Shown: positions 60,045 through 64,000 of the stretch, in pieces | Position numbering within the stretch: the stretch's first letter is position 1 | Layout of the letters: the number at the start of each line of letters is the position of its first letter | Assembly (NCBI GenBank): GCA_040400085.1 | Contig: JBBAQX010000008.1 | Location: forward strand, 45,354 to 109,353 | Reading direction: 5' to 3' | Length of the DNA stretch: 64,000 nucleotides | Source: HNR sp040400085 | Lineage (GTDB): Bacteria > Actinomycetota > Actinomycetes > Actinomycetales > Microbacteriaceae | Program-made: the position numbers and the translations under genes | The notes under the pieces: generated by a model | Database searches by the model: none | Told to the model about the DNA's origin: nothing | What the model saw: only the letters and a program-made list of their open reading frames with translations

Positions 60045-61040
60045 TTACGGTAACACCGAGGGACCGAGTAGCCCCGTCGCGGTTTGCTTCATCGCTTCAA
60101 GGTCGTGATTGAGCTCGAGGATACGCTCGCTATTGTCCTGAACGTATTTCAGCTTGATTTCGGTGAGCTTCTCTTCGACCCCGTCCAATGCTTTAGTCTC
60201 AACCTGACAATGATAGATTGCCACGGCTAGTTCAGCTTCGGCGGTCGTTGGGGTGTACACGGGAAGTGTCTGGCCTGGTCGGACCTGTAGGCCGCTGGCT
60301 CCCGGGTCAGGGGCCCACTCTTCTTGGACATCCTCATAGCTACCCATGTCGACGTTGGGGATGTATCCTGGGTCCTCCGAGGTGAGGGTCACCGGCTGCC
60401 CCTTCTGAACCAGGCATTCCGCCAACTTGTGGCCCGTATCGGCAAATAGCCCTTCGGTGGAGTACAGCGCGTTGGCCGCGGTGCGAATAACATCGTAGTC
60501 GTAGACGACGAGGAGCGGTTGCCTTATTCCATCGAGAATTGACACATTGTTCAGCTGTTCATCGACGTGTTTCCCGCACTCATCGGCCATCGCATAAAAT
60601 GCTGGGTCGGTCGAGGTGAGTCCGTCTCGGAGCTTCGTGCCGGGGGTCGGACCTGAATTTTCTTCCGTGCCGCCGAGCCCATAGGTGCGGGCTTGTTCTT
60701 CGCTCGCGTATCCGAAGTCAATGGCATGCAGAGGTAATTCTTTGCCCTGCACATAAGATTCCCGCTGCGGCATATAGTCGGCGAATTCCGGGTATCCTTT
60801 GTCAATGAAGCAGGTGAATCGGAGCGTGTCCACCGCGAAACTCAGCTCGTTATAGAGATCAATCTTGACGATATCAAACGGGTCTGGCGCCTCGACGACG
60901 CTGCTTGCAGTTGGTGCTGGGGTAATCGAGACGTCCTTCAGCGGCTCAACGTTCCCCTGGGCTTCGGTTGCGCAGCCACTCAGCACAATGGCTATCAGGG
61001 CGCCGTATGAAACTCTGAAAACTGCGCGCGTAGTCGACAT
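60045..61040 (-). CDS. secreted lipoprotein of unknown function
   Basis: 331 residues from the ATG at 61040 with GAGGAGC upstream. Signal peptide and lipobox LSGC. The mature region is acidic, with conserved-looking Cys residues (RFTCFIDKG, MADECGKH, HKLAECLVQKG, IYHCQVE) that could pair. No domain recognised. Confidence 0.75.
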   Translation of the reverse strand: MSTTRAVFRVSYGALIAIVLSGCATEAQGNVEPLKDVSITPAPTASSVVEAPDPFDIVKIDLYNELSFAVDTLRFTCFIDKGYPEFADYMPQRESYVQGKELPLHAIDFGYASEEQARTYGLGGTEENSGPTPGTKLRDGLTSTDPAFYAMADECGKHVDEQLNNVSILDGIRQPLLVVYDYDVIRTAANALYSTEGLFADTGHKLAECLVQKGQPVTLTSEDPGYIPNVDMGSYEDVQEEWAPDPGASGLQVRPGQTLPVYTPTTAEAELAVAIYHCQVETKALDGVEEKLTEIKLKYVQDNSERILELNHDLEAMKQTATGLLGPSVLP

Positions 61041-61200
61041 CTGATAAAGCTCCTCGGGGGGTCGAAGCCGTTGCGGTGGGGGAACGGCCATTGTCCTGCC
61101 GTTAACTCTAAAGCACGAACCTGGATACCTGACTCAAGCCCTATGTCGGCGAGCTTCGCGCTTCGCGTTGCTGCTGCTGCCGCTGCTGCTGCCGCTGCCG

Positions 61201-61944
61201 CTAGAGCACGTCGGAGAGGAATGAGCGAAGGCGCGGGCTCTGAGGGGTATCGAAGAGCTGAGCGGGTGGGCCGGACTCGACGACGACTCCGCCGTCCATA
61301 AAAATCACCGTGTCAGAGACGTTACGGGCGAACCCCATCTCGTGCGTCACAACGACCATGGTCATTCCCGAGGTCGCGAGATCCGCCATCAATGAGAGGA
61401 TGCCCTTCACCAATTCAGGATCCAAGGATGACGTAGCCTCGTCAAAGAACATCACGTCGGGACTCATCGCAAGGGCGCGCGCAATCGCTACGCGCTGCTG
61501 CTGGCCTCCAGAGAGGTTGCCGGGACGGGCATCCGCTTTGTGAGCGAGACCAACGCGATCGAGATGTTCCAGTGCCAACGCTTGCGCCTCGTCACGGGAA
61601 AGACCCTTGAGCTTGCGCAGTGCGAGGGAAACATTCTCGACCGCGGTCTTATGCGGAAATAGGTTGAACTGCTGAAAGACCATGCCGATCCGCTGACGCA
61701 ACGTATTGGGGTCATCCGTGAGGATTGAGCGCCCATCGATCAGGATGTCACCCTGGTCCGGCTCGATCAGGCGGTTCATCACGCGAAGAAGCGTGGATTT
61801 TCCCGAACCTGAGGGACCGATAACGGATGCCGTGGTCCCCTTTTCCACGTGCAGATCGATTCCGCGCAGCACGTGATTGTGGCCGAACGACAGGTGTAGA
61901 TTCTTCGCGGTCAGTGAGACTGAGGTAGAGGTGCTGTCGGTCAT
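61201..61944 (-). CDS. polar amino-acid ABC transporter ATP-binding protein
   Basis: 247 residues, typical of GlnQ/HisP. Walker A GPSGSGKST, Q-loop QQFNLFPHK, signature LSGGQQQR, Walker B VMFFDEATSSLD and the H-loop VVTHEMGF are all present. It powers import through the permease encoded just upstream, which it overlaps by 4 bp. Confidence 0.95.
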   Translation of the reverse strand: MTDSTSTSVSLTAKNLHLSFGHNHVLRGIDLHVEKGTTASVIGPSGSGKSTLLRVMNRLIEPDQGDILIDGRSILTDDPNTLRQRIGMVFQQFNLFPHKTAVENVSLALRKLKGLSRDEAQALALEHLDRVGLAHKADARPGNLSGGQQQRVAIARALAMSPDVMFFDEATSSLDPELVKGILSLMADLATSGMTMVVVTHEMGFARNVSDTVIFMDGGVVVESGPPAQLFDTPQSPRLRSFLSDVL

Positions 61945-62732
61945 GGGGTGACTCCGTCGCTCGTGACGTTGAGGTGTGGTGCGTCGGGCATCGGGGGAGT
62001 GCCCCCTGACGCAGCGTGTTTTTCGGGGCGGCCCACGCGCATCCGATGATCGATGTAATTCACCAGGTGAGTAAGCGGGATCGTGAGACAGAGATACAAC
62101 AGAGCCGCTGCGATCAGCGGCGACAGGTTCCCCGTATTCGCTGCGGCGTCGTTTCCGATTCGGAAGATTTCGCGCTCGCTCGCCAACAAGCCAAGGAAGT
62201 AGACGAGCGAGGAATCCTTGATGAGCGAGATGAACTGGTTCACAAGTGCGGGTAGTACCCGGCGAATGCCCTGCGGAACAACGACGAGGCGCATCGAAGC
62301 GCCGTAGCTAAACCCCAGCGCGCGCGTGGCCTCTAGCTGGCCTTTGTCGACGCTCTGGATCCCGGAGCGGAAAATCTCGCCGATATAGGCGGCCGCCATC
62401 AGTGACAAAGCGAGGATTCCGAGAGGGAAAGGGCTAACGCTTCCGGTTAGTTCTCGCACGATCGGGCCCAAGCCGATTCCAATGAGGAGGATGACTACGA
62501 CGGCTGGTACTCCTCGGAAAACATCCGTATAAATTCGGGCTAGCCATCGGAGTAATCTGTTGCGTGAGATCCCCATCACGGCGAGGACGAGACCCAGCAG
62601 CGTTCCGATTACGCCTGATAATGTGGCGAGAATCAGGGTGTTGGGGAGCCCCACGGTGAGAAGCGATGGCAGGACTTTTGCCATCGCCTCCCAATCGAAG
62701 AAGGTGTCAAGGAGCTGTTGGAAAGCATCCAT
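61941..62732 (-). CDS. polar amino-acid ABC transporter permease
   Basis: 263 residues, five to six membrane helices. The HisMQ-type coupling loop is AAYIGEIFRSGIQSVDKGQLEATRALG, which contains the EAA motif. The C-terminus is soluble and Pro-rich. It forms a homodimeric channel with the ATPase and receives substrate from the lipoprotein encoded 23 bp upstream. Confidence 0.93.
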   Translation of the reverse strand: MDAFQQLLDTFFDWEAMAKVLPSLLTVGLPNTLILATLSGVIGTLLGLVLAVMGISRNRLLRWLARIYTDVFRGVPAVVVILLIGIGLGPIVRELTGSVSPFPLGILALSLMAAAYIGEIFRSGIQSVDKGQLEATRALGFSYGASMRLVVVPQGIRRVLPALVNQFISLIKDSSLVYFLGLLASEREIFRIGNDAAANTGNLSPLIAAALLYLCLTIPLTHLVNYIDHRMRVGRPEKHAASGGTPPMPDAPHLNVTSDGVTP

Positions 62733-62755
62733 ATTGTTACGGTATCAATCCCTCG

Positions 62756-63694
62756 TTAGGAACCCGGAATGACGGAGGCAGCGCTTCCTGGTTTCCAATC
62801 GCTTGGACGTTCGCGGCCAGGGTACCACTCCTTCTCGAGGCTGTTCCAGGTGCCGTCCGCGATTACAGCGTCGAGGGCAGAGTTGAGGGCGTCGATCAGT
62901 GGCTTGTTCTCTTTGTTTACGGCAAAGGCCATGAAGTTTTGGGTGTTGATGATGGACTCGACGATGGCGGTTCCATCGCCGGACTGTACAAGACCCTCGG
63001 CCTGGTTTGAGGGTGCGACCCAGGCATCAATCTGACCGTTCTTCACGTTTGCATATGCCGTGTTGTAGTCGGGGAAACGCACGGGTTCGAGGTTAAGGGT
63101 ATTGGTGACGTAGTCGTCCTGCACGGTTCCCTGTACCACGCCGATACGGACGCTGTCTGTGAGGTCTTTAAACCCCTTGATCTTTGAGTCTGTCTTAGCG
63201 ACCGTGGCCATGTACCCGAAGTCGTAGCCGTTTGTGAAGCCAACCGTCTCGCGGCGGAGGTCAGTCGTCGAGATGGAGGAAGAGCCAACATCGAACGTCT
63301 TATTCTGAACCTGAGCGAGCAGTGTGGCGAACTCGGTGGCCTTGAACTCGATCTTCAGGTCGAGCTTCTTCGCCATGGCTTTGAGTAGCTCGTTGTCGAA
63401 GCCGGTGAAGTTGCCGTTTTCATCGATGAAGATGTTGGGCTTGGCATCTGAAAGCGTGCCGACAAGTATGGTTCCTGGTGTTGTGAGTCCGAGCTTGGAG
63501 GTGTCGATCTCGTCGAGTGGGGTTACGTCTTTGGTGGTGTACTTGCTCAGCGAGATTTGGTCGCTACCGGCGAGGGCATCCGTTGAGGAGGCGCTGGGCT
63601 TAGCGTCCGAGCTCGTGCCACATGCTGCAAGGGTCGCGGCCAATGCGATCGCTACGGGCAAAGCCGCGATTCGTGTCAGGGCGGAAATTTTCAC
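62756..63694 (-). CDS. amino-acid ABC transporter substrate-binding lipoprotein
   Basis: 312 residues from a GTG at 63694. Lipobox LAAC after a short basic start. Family 3 solute-binding features are ENGNFTGFDNELLKAMAKKL, FDVGSSSISTTDLRRETVGF and the PDYNTAYANVKNGQIDAW hinge region. First gene of the importer operon. The exact amino acid cannot be told from sequence. Confidence 0.92.
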   Translation of the reverse strand: MKISALTRIAALPVAIALAATLAACGTSSDAKPSASSTDALAGSDQISLSKYTTKDVTPLDEIDTSKLGLTTPGTILVGTLSDAKPNIFIDENGNFTGFDNELLKAMAKKLDLKIEFKATEFATLLAQVQNKTFDVGSSSISTTDLRRETVGFTNGYDFGYMATVAKTDSKIKGFKDLTDSVRIGVVQGTVQDDYVTNTLNLEPVRFPDYNTAYANVKNGQIDAWVAPSNQAEGLVQSGDGTAIVESIINTQNFMAFAVNKENKPLIDALNSALDAVIADGTWNSLEKEWYPGRERPSDWKPGSAASVIPGS

Positions 63695-63950
63695 TGTGAG
63701 TCGTCTCTCTGTGGGGCTTGGTTGAACCTCGCGCACTGTGGAACCTTGGTGCGGAGCAGGGCGAGGATAGTGCATAAATAATTTGCGCGCAGGTTAATCC
63801 GTGCGGTGGCTACGTCTATTCTCCCAAAAAAACTGAGATTCCAGTAATTTCACGGGTTATTTCGTGCGTAACAATACGTAACCGGGCAACGATTCTAGCG
63901 TCCCGGAAAGTTTTCGGCCCGTTTTGTGGGTACTGATCGGAACACTGTCA

Positions 63951-64000
63951 TGTCTCAGGACATCGGTGACAGTTCTGTGTCAGGACATCGGTGACATTTC
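63951..64000 (+). mobile_element. terminal repeats of an IS481-type insertion sequence (continues past window)
   Basis: The 16-base word CAGGACATCGGTGACA occurs at 63956-63971 and again at 63981-63996, each preceded by TGTCT or TGTGT. This doubled TGT..CAGGACATCGGTGACA end is, from memory, characteristic of IS481-family elements in actinobacteria. The transposase would lie beyond the window. The preceding 256 bp (63695-63950) are AT-rich and show no gene. Confidence 0.6.

Noticed and set aside
61171..61203. GCT/GCC triplet repeat downstream of the ABC ATPase gene
   Set aside because: Short simple sequence with no sign of function; not a coding extension because the ATPase stop is at 61201.

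Overview
The window is high-GC DNA from an actinobacterium. The dense packing, frequent GTG starts, many 4-bp ATGA overlaps, a sortase-type surface protein with an LSTTG motif, and the very frequent word GGCATCC/GGATGCC together suggest the family Microbacteriaceae. That placement is an inference; no rRNA or other marker gene is present. I saw no tRNA, rRNA or CRISPR array.

Region 1 (1-13.6 kb) is accessory. It opens with an OLD-family nuclease cut by the window edge, coupled to a UvrD-like helicase (Gabija-like). These converge on an XRE/ImmA metallopeptidase gene paired with an unknown 244-residue gene that has its own repeat-bearing promoter. Next come a decayed exonuclease-BRCT gene, a flavin reductase and a small monooxygenase. 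Then a Cdc48-like AAA+ ATPase with TPR repeats is paired with a TPR membrane protein, and the pair is bracketed by a 53-bp imperfect direct repeat. After that are a RES-type toxin-antitoxin pair, a UDG-like protein and a YefM/YoeB pair with a 16-bp palindromic operator candidate.

Region 2 (13.7-20.5 kb) holds an unknown 648-residue protein, an SPFH-SHOCT protein and a DUF2510/zinc-ribbon membrane protein, followed by a tight pnuC-nadR-nrtR operon for nicotinamide riboside salvage with a 19-bp palindrome upstream.

Region 3 (20.7-33.2 kb) is a defence island. A type I restriction-modification locus has hsdM-hsdS separated from hsdR by an AbiE-like toxin-antitoxin pair on the opposite strand and an FRG-domain gene. 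A novel 7-TM protein and a GIY-YIG/DUF4357 protein flank it.

Region 4 (33.2-45.7 kb) is metabolic: an SDR, an NTF2-like protein divergent from an HxlR regulator, pdxH, and a LacI regulator divergent from an asparaginase / deacetylase-family hydrolase / MFS / two-SDR catabolic operon. The promoter of that operon carries a LacI-type operator between its -35 and -10. A dGTPase gene follows.

Region 5 (45.7-64 kb) carries an esterase, an EamA exporter, lipoproteins, a large surface protein, a small three-gene array ending in a pentapeptide-repeat protein, an Hsp90-family protein translationally coupled to a 979-residue TPR protein, and an amino-acid ABC importer. The last 50 bp look like the terminal repeats of an IS481-type element.

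Seven intergenic clusters between 15.7 and 44 kb share a repeated CGGCCCAA/TTGGGCCG core, usually in inverted orientation. No coding feature explains them.
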